In this document: one piece after another, positions 11,311 to 21,703 of the stretch
How the letters are laid out: every line of letters starts with the position of its first letter
Numbering within the stretch: the stretch's first letter is position 1
Source: Phytophthora quininea
Taxonomy: Eukaryota; Oomycota; Peronosporomycetes; Peronosporales; Peronosporaceae
Reading direction: 5' to 3'
Length of the DNA stretch: 33,343 bases
Assembly (NCBI GenBank): GCA_011947345.1
Contig: JAAVTG010000470.1
Location: forward strand, 1-33,343
The notes under the pieces: generated by a model
Seen by the model: only the letters and a program-made list of their open reading frames with translations
Database searches by the model: none
Told to the model about the DNA's origin: nothing
Translations under genes and position numbers: made by a program

Positions 11311-12141
11311 TGTAGTGTCCATTTGGGCTTATGTAAATCCTACTTTCCATACAAATATGCAGTGAAATATGATCCGTTTCCTAACTGCGACCTCGCTGAA
11401 CCCACCGCCGAGGTCCCCGAAGCGTCGCCGAGCTCCCAGACTGGCCACCGAGGTTTCGGAGAGGTCGGGTCATTGCTACCAAGCCCTCCCAAGAGTCATC
11501 GAGGATCCAGCTGTAGCCAACGAGCTTTCCCAACAGGCACTGAGGCTCCCAACCGTCGCCGGGGCTTGGGAAGGGTCGCCTGGATCTTTGTCCGTTGGAA
11601 AAGGTGACGTCGACGTGTCACCGAATATTCTGAGGAATGGCCAATCACAGCGCCTTCCGTTGGGCATAATGGTTCAATCCACAAAGTGATTCCCGCCGAC
11701 TGACCATTGAGACCTCGCCAGACTTATAAATCCAGCCAATCAGGGAAGACTCCGTTGGGAATGACCGTGAGCGAATCCTCGCCACGCATCACGATGCCTC
11801 ACGTCTCGTCCCCGTTTTCCAGGCAAATCGCTTTACCACAAAGCACCTTATCGCGGTAAGCGTTCTGGGCGCGTCTTGGCTGGGTTAACTTAAACCCCGT
11901 AGTCTAGGACATTTGGAAGGGCACATGTGGTGTACAAGACAAATTCGACTCTGCACTAAGCGAATTATGATGGGATTTTATCCTGAAATCTATCATACGG
12001 CCGGATCTATGTCGTCACACTGGATTTTCCTGCTGCTTGGGGCTTGTATCGCGCCAGATCCACTGCTGGGGCGTCCCGCATAGAGATCTGGGCCTGTAGA
12101 CCCTGAATCACTCAAACTTTTATTTTGATCTCTTGGATCCA
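11311..12141. mobile_element. Possible solo LTR, left copy
   Basis: An 831-bp segment that begins TGTAGTGTCC and ends GGATCCA, flanked by GTATA at 11306-11310 and 12142-12146, as expected for a 5-bp target duplication. A CCAAT-like motif and TTATAAATC (about 11725) lie near its middle, like an LTR promoter. The ends are not the usual TGT...ACA, and a short flanking match can arise by chance, so this is tentative. Confidence 0.3.
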
Positions 12142-13968
12142 GTATAGATCTCGCCATTCTGGCCTCCCATTTGCTGATCTACAATTCTGGAAAAGTGCTT
12201 CACCATAACCGTGCGTTATCACGATGTGGTAAGCGGTGGTGATGGGATGATACGTGTAATAAAAATCAAAGGAGGGTCAAGCGCTCGGATCGAACCACCA
12301 ATGCTCATTCCCAAAGTTCACATTAAAGCTATTCTATTCGAGATCTGAAAGACGATGTTACTGACGTAACATATCGAAGTGGACCCAAAGGTTGGATTGA
12401 TCACAAAATTTTCCTTGCTTGTCTTGACAGTAATATTTGTAATCGGCGGCATCTAAAAGACAAAAAAATATTCTCATAGACAAAACTAGCGGGCACAATT
12501 AGGATCACTGCAACGAGGTTGTAACCAAGAAGAGCATCGACGTGAGATTCCGTTCTCCGAACAGCATCCATTTTTGCCAACCGGTTGATTCTTTTATCAT
12601 ATGCGAGATTGTGAGATCAACAGTTCAGTTAGGTCGGCTGCATGGGTAGCTACAGCGTGTGAACCAGTCATCTGTGGCTGGTTCTCCTTCATACATGTAC
12701 AGGGTTGAGCTGCGGAGATGTCAGTCACTTTACGATCGTTCCGCTCCGCAGCAAGTCCCGTAGGTTTCGCCCAACGAACGAAAGCGTTCGCTTGCTTCTG
12801 CAATGGCAGAAAGTCACGGCGGGTTATCATAAAATGCGATCCAGGAATTTTGAATGCAATAGTGGAAAAAGAAAGATTGAGTGTAGCTGACAATGACTGC
12901 TTTTTGAAGCCTAGTGAAGGTAGAATATGGTCCAGCAAGCTCCAACATCTCGTAAATCAGTTTTTAGAACTTTCAGCACGACGTGTCCGTAGGGTTAACA
13001 CAGTGGCGGATAGAGACGAGATTTCTTACCCCCAATAGACCATGATTTTGTGCGGACTATCTAAAAGGTTCTATGAAAAATGGGAAGAGTCACAGCTTCG
13101 GAGAAACTTCAACAAATTGTCAAGAGATTTCGTGAACATTTTGAAGGGAAAAGAGTACAAAAAGATGTCGCTCATTTTTATTTATTTATTACGATTTAAT
13201 ATTTTCCCAGAGGGTTTGTAACACTTGGATGGAGCCTCAATATACTATACCAAACTTACATCGAAAAAGAATGGGCTTGTTCCACGTTCACGGGCCCGCT
13301 TGGTCTGGAATACGGAGCACCACTTCGTATCTCAATCTATCCCCAAGGCATATTTTGGAAATAGCGGGTATCTGGTCTGTTTAATTCATAAATACTGTGA
13401 GCTACACTAAATACACGTTTCACTCTACTATTTGTAGAGCCCACAAATTCGTGGAGTGGTTGCCAGGGCAATATCACTGCTACGAAATAGCCTATATGCA
13501 ATACTTCCGATCACGCAGCGTGAGCGAGGAATGGCACATGTGGTTGGCTACTCAAATGTGTTATTTAACGAATATTATTGTTTAATATTCTTTATCCAAT
13601 TAATGCCCCATCGATGTAAGGCAAAACGTGCCGCTCAGTCAGTTTATTCTGTGGTAGTTCTGTTCTATGTGATACGTGTAGTTATTGCTTTAACCCATTC
13701 GAAGCTCGTCGTCTCGATAGATATGACCTGAGGAGATAACACAACAGGGCTAACTCGAGCTCGCAGAACGTTTCCAGCAAGTGTTGATTGAATTAGCATT
13801 CTATTTGTTTAAATGCAAAGCACACTGACTACGCTGTAGTACTTTCTGTTGCTCTCTCATTTTACGTGCGTTCTAATAGGCGTCCTTCAATGCCTTCGCT
13901 AATCATGTGTCGTTCGTTACAGCCGCAGCTCATGCAACCAGACTACTGTCCGGCTGTGGGGTGCTTGC
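12142..13968. other. Gene-poor, repeat-like DNA
   Basis: Only short frames without motifs (for example 12597-12938 minus and 12718-13038 plus). Fairly A/T-rich compared with the flanking genes. Three homopolymer-length differences from the right arm occur between here and the transposon (near 13030, 13076 and 14035). No tRNA or rRNA seen. Confidence 0.5.
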
Positions 13969-13970
13969 AC

Positions 13971-14105
13971 TATAAAAAGATAGCGTTCGTACGTACAGAA
14001 AACAGATCGTGCATATAATCTCGTGTCCATTGCAAAGAGAAGTCAGCAATGGAAAGGTTTGGAAGGAATCAAGTGTCAGGTACAGTCCGCGCCAGGTTTA
14101 TATGA
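13971..14105 (+). other. TATA box and interrupted open frame at the transposon edge, left copy
   Basis: TATAAAAAGA (13971-13980) lies 78 bp upstream of an ATG at 14049. From there MERFGRNQVSG is read before the frame enters the transposon at 14083 and stops soon after, at a TGA at 14103-14105. This looks like the 5' end of a gene or of another mobile element, interrupted in about its 11th codon. The rest of that gene is not in the window, because the far side of the transposon is flanked by the mirror image of the same 5' end. Confidence 0.45.
14081..14082. other. TA target-site duplication, left
   Basis: Dinucleotide TA directly before the CAGTCCGCGCC end of the element, as in Tc1/mariner insertions. 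Its partner is at 15644-15645. Confidence 0.8.
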
Positions 14106-14334
14106 CCACCCACATTTTAGGGCGCCGCTCCGTCAATTTTGGGAGTTGAGCGGCGCCATTTAGATATGTTGTTTGTGTCGTAAAAGCGCGTTTGAGAGTT
14201 GTTTTAACACGCGGGATATCCCACTTTAAGACAGGGTTAGTATACAAGTGACCATATTTGCCGGTGCGCCCATTATTAAGACCGGCCTGACCCAATACAA
14301 AAAGCAAGATAAGCAGTTAAAATGGCTACACTAG
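14083..14334 (+). repeat. Left terminal inverted repeat of Tc1-like element
   Basis: 252 bp, matching the reverse complement of 15393-15643 except for one extra G at 14304. It contains an internal perfect 10-bp inverted repeat (GGCGCCGCTC at 14121-14130, GAGCGGCGCC at 14148-14157) and the palindrome GGGATATCCC, which could be transposase-binding or hairpin structures. Confidence 0.88.
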
Positions 14335-14338
14335 TAGT

Positions 14339-15327
14339 CTATTTTGTCTCCACGTTTTTAATGACTTTCTTGCATCGGCGCGGCATGGACTCGATCAGCG
14401 CTAGCAGTGTTGAATGCTCAATCGCATTCCAAGCACTAAAAAGAGCTGCTGTTAGCTCTGCGACGCTGCTGAACTGTTGTCCGTTAGCGTAAACATGTCG
14501 ACTCATAATTGACCACAAATTTTCGATCGGATTTAAATCCGGGGATCTCGCAACCCAAGGCAGCACACGCACGTCCTGCTCTTTCAGAAACTCTGTTGTC
14601 CTCTTGGACCTGTGAATGGACGCTCCGTCCTGTTGGTAGACGAAATCAGTGCCATAGTGCAGGTGGGCGAATGGCAGCAGATACTCGGACATGGTGTACA
14701 CATAGTCGTCCGAGTTCTGCTTGCCATGCAGCACCGCAAGCTTCGTCTTGCCGGCGGCGCTGAAGCCCGCCCACACCATTACTGATCCGCCACCTGCCTG
14801 GCGACGCTTTGTCTGCCAAGGTGGCCGGCGAATGTCCCGCCAGTAAGTCTGGAAGCCGTCGGGCCCATCCAGATTCCACTTCTTCTCGTCAGAGAAGATG
14901 ATGGAGTCCCAGGGCCCGCAGCTATCCGTGTTGAATATCCTTGCCCACGCCCACTCCTCGCGCGCGACCATGTCCTCCGCTGAGAGCGGCAAAGTATTGT
15001 CCATTTTTGTGTAAATTAGCCAGTCGACATCGGCAAGCACGCGCTGAATTGTGCGCACCGATGCCGACAGGCTAAGCTCGCTCTTAAGGTGTCGCTTAGA
15101 GAAGTCACCCTTGGCCGCTGTCCGCAACAGCAAGCGTGTCTGCCACTCAGTCAGCGCGGCAGCTGGACCCGGCTTTTTCGCTCTTTGTCGACTCCAAACA
15201 GCATCCGGTGTACAGCTCCACGTGCCCGACCCACACGGCGCTCAATCTCACGCTCGCTGAAGCCCGCCTCGTACAATCCCTTGACTTTGCCCTTCTCTTC
15301 GTCAGATAATGCTGTTCACCTCCCCAT
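14339..15327 (-). pseudogene. Tc1-family DD34E transposase with early stop and frameshift
   Basis: The catalytic frame (14339-15133 in its open part) has the DDE triad in order: Asp in IIFSDEKKW (residue ~82 of this frame), Asp in VYQQDGASIH (~169) and Glu in SPDLNPIENLW (~204). The last spacing is 34 residues, the Tc1 hallmark. A DNA-binding helix-turn-helix region (LSDEEKGKVKGLYEAGFSER, then EIERRVGRARGAVHRM) lies upstream in another frame at about 15153-15315. Reading from the ATG at 15327-15325, codon 4 is TGA (15318-15316). The two domains are also out of frame with each other, probably at the A5 run paired with 15174-15178. The TGA could be a real C-to-T change; the frameshift may be a sequencing error. 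Confidence 0.88.
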
Positions 15328-15392
15328 TGTAGTGAATAGCACAGTGAGGAGAGCGCAACAGCAGTGGGGAGCGCAGCAATTAGTGGTCAGGC

Positions 15393-15643
15393 CTAGTGTA
15401 GCCATTTTAACTGCTTATCTTGTTTTTGTATTGGGTCAGGCCGGTCTTAATAATGGGCGCACCGGCAAATATGGTCACTTGTATACTAACCCTGTCTTAA
15501 AGTGGGATATCCCGCGTGTTAAAACAACTCTCAAACGCGCTTTTACGACACAAACAACATATCTAAATGGCGCCGCTCAACTCCCAAAATTGACGGAGCG
15601 GCGCCCTAAAATGTGGGTGGTCATATAAACCTGGCGCGGACTG
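15393..15643 (-). repeat. Right terminal inverted repeat of Tc1-like element
   Basis: 251 bp, reverse complement of 14083-14334 minus one base. The internal hairpin arms lie at 15569-15605. It ends in GGACTG followed by the TA duplication at 15644-15645. Confidence 0.88.
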
Positions 15644-15756
15644 TACCTGACACTTGATTCCTTCCAAACCTTTCCATTGCTGACTTCTCTTTTGCAATGG
15701 ACACGAGATTATATGCACGATCTGTTTTCTGTACGTACGAACGCTATCTTTTTATA
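15622..15756 (-). other. TATA box and interrupted open frame, right copy
   Basis: Mirror of 13971-14105: TATA box at 15747-15756, ATG at 15677-15675, reading into the transposon. One A-run in the leader differs (four here, three on the left). Confidence 0.45.
15644..15645. other. TA target-site duplication, right
   Basis: Partner of 14081-14082. Beyond it the sequence CCTGACACTTG is the mirror image of the left flank CAAGTGTCAGG. Genuine unrelated left and right flanks would not mirror each other in this way. Confidence 0.8.
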
Positions 15757-17583
15757 GTGCAAGCACCCCACAGCCGGACAGTAGTCTGGTTGCATGAGCT
15801 GCGGCTGTAACGAACGACACATGATTAGCGAAGGCATTGAAGGACGCCTATTAGAACGCACGTAAAATGAGAGAGCAACAGAAAGTACTACAGCGTAGTC
15901 AGTGTGCTTTGCATTTAAACAAATAGAATGCTAATTCAATCAACACTTGCTGGAAACGTTCTGCGAGCTCGAGTTAGCCCTGTTGTGTTATCTCCTCAGG
16001 TCATATCTATCGAGACGACGAGCTTCGAATGGGTTAAAGCAATAACTACACGTATCACATAGAACAGAACTACCACAGAATAAACTGACTGAGCGGCACG
16101 TTTTGCCTTACATCGATGGGGCATTAATTGGATAAAGAATATTAAACAATAATATTCGTTAAATAACACATTTGAGTAGCCAACCACATGTGCCATTCCT
16201 CGCTCACGCTGCGTGATCGGAAGTATTGCATATAGGCTATTTCGTAGCAGTGATATTGCCCTGGCAACCACTCCACGAATTTGTGGGCTCTACAAATAGT
16301 AGAGTGAAACGTGTATTTAGTGTAGCTCACAGTATTTATGAATTAAACAGACCAGATACCCGCTATTTCCAAAATATGCCTTGGGGATAGATTGAGATAC
16401 GAAGTGGTGCTCCGTATTCCAGACCAAGCGGGCCCGTGAACGTGGAACAAGCCCATTCTTTTTCGATGTAAGTTTGGTATAGTATATTGAGGCTCCATCC
16501 AAGTGTTACAAACCCTCTGGGAAAATATTAAATCGTAATAAATAAATAAAAATGAGCGACATCTTTTTGTACTCTTTTCCCTTCAAAATGTTCACGAAAT
16601 CTCTTGACAATTTGTTGAAGTTTCTCCGAAGCTGTGACTCTTCCCATTTTCATAGAACCTTTTAGATAGTCCGCACAAAATCATGGTCTATTGGGGTAAG
16701 AAATCTCGTCTCTATCCGCCACTGTGTTAACCCTACGGACACGTCGTGCTGAAAGTTCTAAAAACTGATTTACGAGATGTTGGAGCTTGCTGGACCATAT
16801 TCTACCTTCACTAGGCTTCAAAAAGCAGTCATTGTCAGCTACACTCAATCTTTCTTTTTCCACTATTGCATTCAAAATTCCTGGATCGCATTTTATGATA
16901 ACCCGCCGTGACTTTCTGCCATTGCAGAAGCAAGCGAACGCTTTCGTTCGTTGGGCGAAACCTACGGGACTTGCTGCGGAGCGGAACGATCGTAAAGTGA
17001 CTGACATCTCCGCAGCTCAACCCTGTACATGTATGAAGGAGAACCAGCCACAGATGACTGGTTCACACGCTGTAGCTACCCATGCAGCCGACCTAACTGA
17101 ACTGTTGATCTCACAATCTCGCATATGATAAAAGAATCAACCGGTTGGCAAAAATGGATGCTGTTCGGAGAACGGAATCTCACGTCGATGCTCTTCTTGG
17201 TTACAACCTCGTTGCAGTGATCCTAATTGTGCCCGCTAGTTTTGTCTATGAGAATATTTTTTTGTCTTTTAGATGCCGCCGATTACAAATATTACTGTCA
17301 AGACAAGCAAGGAAAATTTTGTGATCAATCCAACCTTTGGGTCCACTTCGATATGTTACGTCAGTAACATCGTCTTTCAGATCTCGAATAGAATAGCTTT
17401 AATGTGAACTTTGGGAATGAGCATTGGTGGTTCGATCCGAGCGCTTGACCCTCCTTTGATTTTTATTACACGTATCATCCCATCACCACCGCTTACCACA
17501 TCGTGATAACGCACGGTTATGGTGAAGCACTTTTCCAGAATTGTAGATCAGCAAATGGGAGGCCAGAATGGCGAGATCTATAC
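15757..17583. other. Gene-poor, repeat-like DNA, right copy
   Basis: Mirror of 12142-13968; same short frames without motifs. Confidence 0.5.
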
Positions 17584-18414
17584 TGGATCCAAGAGATCAA
17601 AATAAAAGTTTGAGTGATTCAGGGTCTACAGGCCCAGATCTCTATGCGGGACGCCCCAGCAGTGGATCTGGCGCGATACAAGCCCCAAGCAGCAGGAAAA
17701 TCCAGTGTGACGACATAGATCCGGCCGTATGATAGATTTCAGGATAAAATCCCATCATAATTCGCTTAGTGCAGAGTCGAATTTGTCTTGTACACCACAT
17801 GTGCCCTTCCAAATGTCCTAGACTACGGGGTTTAAGTTAACCCAGCCAAGACGCGCCCAGAACGCTTACCGCGATAAGGTGCTTTGTGGTAAAGCGATTT
17901 GCCTGGAAAACGGGGACGAGACGTGAGGCATCGTGATGCGTGGCGAGGATTCGCTCACGGTCATTCCCAACGGAGTCTTCCCTGATTGGCTGGATTTATA
18001 AGTCTGGCGAGGTCTCAATGGTCAGTCGGCGGGAATCACTTTGTGGATTGAACCATTATGCCCAACGGAAGGCGCTGTGATTGGCCATTCCTCAGAATAT
18101 TCGGTGACACGTCGACGTCACCTTTTCCAACGGACAAAGATCCAGGCGACCCTTCCCAAGCCCCGGCGACGGTTGGGAGCCTCAGTGCCTGTTGGGAAAG
18201 CTCGTTGGCTACAGCTGGATCCTCGATGACTCTTGGGAGGGCTTGGTAGCAATGACCCGACCTCTCCGAAACCTCGGTGGCCAGTCTGGGAGCTCGGCGA
18301 CGCTTCGGGGACCTCGGCGGTGGGTTCAGCGAGGTCGCAGTTAGGAAACGGATCATATTTCACTGCATATTTGTATGGAAAGTAGGATTTACATAAGCCC
18401 AAATGGACACTACA
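17584..18414. mobile_element. Possible solo LTR, right copy
   Basis: Mirror of 11311-12141, flanked by TATAC (the reverse complement of GTATA) on both sides. Same reservations. Confidence 0.3.
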
Positions 18415-19860
18415 TATACAGAACAGAATTTCCCCTCAAGCACACAAGGGCCAAGTCCGACAGCGGAATCGTCTTCGGTACGTTGCATCTGGATCAGCCC
18501 ATTTGAGCGGGTTATGTCTGTCGGTGGGCACGTTTATCCGTGAGGACAGTGCTCGCCCCTCGGCCAAGCCAAGAGTTTGTGGCAAGGTTGAGTGTGTATA
18601 GCGTGACGGCTGAAGTGCCAGCGCTTGTATTCGGGGCCGAGTGTTCTCCCCCGCTTCTCTAAAGGTCACCGCAGGCTGAGACCTCGGTGGACTGGCAGTC
18701 GGCCTTAATCGGCTTTGACCCTTCTGCTGTTGGGCCAACGAGGTTTGGGGCGCTAGCGAGCTCGTGCTAGTGGTGTTTGTTTACTTGGGGAGTCTGCGTG
18801 GACGGATCGCAAGACCAGTCAGTCCCGATGCTAGGGCTCAATCTGGGTTTTCAGATTTGAGCCCCAACTCTCGTTGACCTTGCTGGTTGACGTATTGTTG
18901 TAGGTGGAGTCTATCCGTACTACCAACGAGTTTTCACGAGGAATCCTATACCACAGCTTGCAGAAAGATGGCAAGATGATGAAGAGACGCGCACGGACAG
19001 CAGTTGCATGTGTAGGAGTTAGTTGAGGATTGGAGCTAAAGCTGCCAGTTGATGGCATTCTCACTACAGCTAGGAATACATTTATTGAAGTCGACACGCA
19101 ACGGCAGCAGATGCCTTGGTGGTGGCAGTTCGGCGCGACCGAGCCCCACAGACACGACTAGGTGAGGATTGGTGCAGGTATCAGCAGCTCTGTAGGAAGA
19201 GAGACTCGTGTGCGTGGCAGAGCCCCCAAAGGGTACTATTAGGCAGGCCCCTGTGGTACACTAGCCCGCTTGGCCCCCGCATGCGAGGCTCTTGAAGAAC
19301 TCTTAGCACAGAGTCGTCAAGTAGCAACGGCACGGAAGGATCGAGTAGCAGTACGTTAGACTATTATATTGTTGGTAGCTAGCGCTACTCGGGTTAGCCC
19401 ACCAGACATCGCCGCTGGCCACGGTGGGCCTGGTGCAGAAGCACTTGGTGGGTGCGTGCGCACCGACCATGGGACCACTGTAGACGAGCGCAGACAGCGA
19501 AATTACCAGCAGCTTACTTGCTCGCGATTGTCAGCAAGCGCCAATTGGAAGTAGGTGCCAGTTATTTATTTTTCAAAAATATTTTTATAGAAACCGCGGG
19601 TAAAAACGGCGGGCTTACCCGCCAAAAGTCGAATAGTGACAATCCAAGTACGGACTTCTTCCCTTTTCATGCATCCTGTATATCAAATAGCGTACTATTT
19701 GAATCGCTGCCTGTAAAGCGAGGCTAACTTTTACGGAACGGGCCCAGCCCATTTTTGCTTTTCCCTCCCCAAATTCAAATTGCTGCTCAAAGTGCCGTTC
19801 TCGTTTAGCAAGTCGCAACTTCATCGTTCGAGTCCGGATTCCGTGCGAGGCAGACCCGCT
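18415..19860. other. Gene-poor, repeat-like DNA, right copy
   Basis: Mirror of 9866-11310, including the hairpin at 18834-18864. A run of four A (pairing with three in the left arm near 10007) is the only difference noted. Confidence 0.5.
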
Positions 19861-20811
19861 ATGCTGGAGGCAACAGAGAATGACAGCAGGCCGCTGGCCC
19901 ACGACGCCGAGACGTTCTGTGTGGCAGAGGAGCTCATCATGCTCAGCACGCACGCAGCGCCGTCGCCCCTGGAGACGCAGCTCCTGGTCACAGACTCGCC
20001 GTCCAACATTTCGGGCATTTTCGAGCACGTACGATGCAAAGTTTGACTGACTGAGTCGATCAATACGGATTGAATTAATGGATTGGCTGTTGCTGGTTGT
20101 AGACGGCCGGTGCAGTGGCGCTGCAGAAGGTCAAGGCCAAGGCGCAGAGGTGAGGAAGGAAAGGACTTAAACAGCAAACAGACTCCCAGTGAGTTAAACG
20201 CGTTGCTGCTGTCTGTCTACAGGTCCCATCGCACTGCAGCCTCCAAAGTCAAGAAGAGATCGATCCGAGCAGCTGCACAGAAGAGCACACGCCACGATGA
20301 CACCAAGCAGGAGCCAAGAGAAGGCAGCTCCGTCCGCTCACAAGAAGTACGCCGATAGCTGTCGTCATCTATTGGACACAAACTAACGGTTCGTGGACAT
20401 TCACAGGACATTATCAATTCGCGATGCGACCTCTCTCAGTCGGAACTGCTGCAGGAGCACCGCACGCATTTCCGTCGCGTTCGTCGACGGTATGACTGGG
20501 TGGTAGGCGGGTGCTGGTCCGTAGAAACTAACATTTTCTTTGTACTATGGCCTGGCAGGTGGAACATTGAACAGCGCAACCGAAACCGAGAGTATCTGGC
20601 GCGCTTCAACGTGCAAGGAATCCCTCTCATGCAACACCTAGAAACGGTAATTCACTGTCTGTAGCTGGGATAACAATACCCAGTCCCGATATCGTAAGCA
20701 GCGACTAGCACAACACGTATTGATCCTTCTTTTAGACGAAAGTGATGCTGTTAGTTTGTGCAGACCACGACGGAGCAGTGTGAGAGTATTCTGCAATTGT
20801 GGACTCGATAG
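19861..20811 (+). CDS. Six-exon protein of unknown function, right copy
   Basis: Exons 19861-20028, 20103-20149, 20223-20346, 20407-20489, 20559-20646 and 20764-20811 join in phase through five short GT-AG introns (74, 73, 60, 69 and 117 bp). They give 185 residues ending ...CESILQLWTR. Residues 1-56 are acidic (MLEATENDSRPLAHDAE). The middle is strongly basic (KVKAKAQRSHRTAASKVKKR, then SIRAAAQK), and the later part has a charged helix-like stretch (RRWNIEQRNRNREYLARFNV). A basic nuclear or nucleic-acid-binding protein is possible, but I recognise no family. An alternative acceptor at 20735 would give a different short tail. The consistent phases over six exons are the main support. Confidence 0.6.
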
Positions 20812-21703
20812 TGTAATTGTCGGCATTATCGCGCTACTCAAGACCTCGTCTGCTCGCACAGGTTGCCATGCTATTCATTCATCCGTCACTGACTTTGGTG
20901 TCGTCATCCATGCAGCTCCTGAGGCGTGAGGAGATACGGCGCTCCATTTGAGAGGATTTCTCGCTGTATTTTGAGGCAAACGTGTTAGACCCAACTTGTT
21001 CTTCTCGACGTCGGAAATACTGGCTGGGACTGCCTCAGAGTTTCTGGCGGTCAAGCGAGCAAGTGTGGTTTCAACGTGGCGATGGCAGTGGTGCTGACGC
21101 ATCTTCAAGGCGGATTGAAGAGACCCATCTATTTTGTATCAGGAGGTCCATTCCACACCACCATCGACTCGACATTCCGTCCGAGCTCATTCGGTTGCGC
21201 TCGGGACTCGAAAACGTCACTTCCAGCCGACGTTGCATTTTGTCCTCGCCGAGGGCGTTCGCTGCTGGGGCGGAAGGAAGCGGCAAATCCGTCGGAGAAC
21301 TTGGGCGGCGCACACTTGTTTTCAGTATGCAGTCATGTCTACAAAGCGTTTCTGTTTGAAAAAATTGAGCTGCGGCCAATCGCGAATCAGCGCGTAGAAA
21401 AAGAAGCAGGTTTTCTCCCGGTGGGGAAACCGAGCGGCGCGGAAGCGAGAGGGCGCTCACCACGAGGCGCAGCGCGGGGACAGCTCAGCGAGACACAACG
21501 GCGACTGAGATCGCCGGCAGCGAGGCGCTCTTCAGCCAGAGCGGCGGGGGCGCCGACGAGCCCTGGACGCTCGGCGCGTGGGACTCTTGGCCCACAGCAA
21601 CAGGAACAGCAACCGGAACAACCGCAGACTTCCACCGCAGCCACAACCCACAGACACGAAACAAAGGAACCAGTGCGCGGAAGACGAGGGGGAGGCGGCG
21701 GAA
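20812..21703. other. GC-rich region with long open frames, right copy
   Basis: Mirror of 8026-8915. Here one plus frame is open from 21076 to 21888, overlapping the start of the Cys/His-repeat gene. It leaves that gene's frame at the five-G run at 21688-21692, which has only four bases in the left arm. Confidence 0.4.

Larger units (their letters stand above)
1..14334 (+). repeat. Left arm of giant palindrome
   Basis: The whole stretch recurs in reverse complement at 15393-29732. The coordinate sum of paired bases stays between 29725 and 29734, drifting by one or two at short indels. Every gene here has a mirror copy. The window's first base pairs with 29732, so the arm may continue, or the contig may begin, to the left. 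All the differences I found are homopolymer-length changes except one extra G at 14304; I saw no substitutions, though I compared by eye and not by a full alignment. Confidence 0.97.
14083..15643 (-). mobile_element. Tc1-like DNA transposon at the palindrome centre
   Basis: A 1561-bp element flanked by TA on both sides, with termini starting CAGT as in Tc1. It has inverted terminal repeats of 252 bp (14083-14334) and 251 bp (15393-15643), and one DD34E transposase frame on the minus strand. It occurs once, while its flanks occur twice in mirror orientation. The transposase stop codon ends five bases inside the inner edge of the left repeat, so the element is very compact. It is probably non-autonomous as written. 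Confidence 0.88.

Noticed and set aside
14083..15643. Transposon inserted by chance into the centre of an older palindrome
   Set aside because: This requires insertion at the one exact dyad TA in 28 kb; fold-back through the terminal repeats explains the symmetry without coincidence. Kept only as a less likely alternative.
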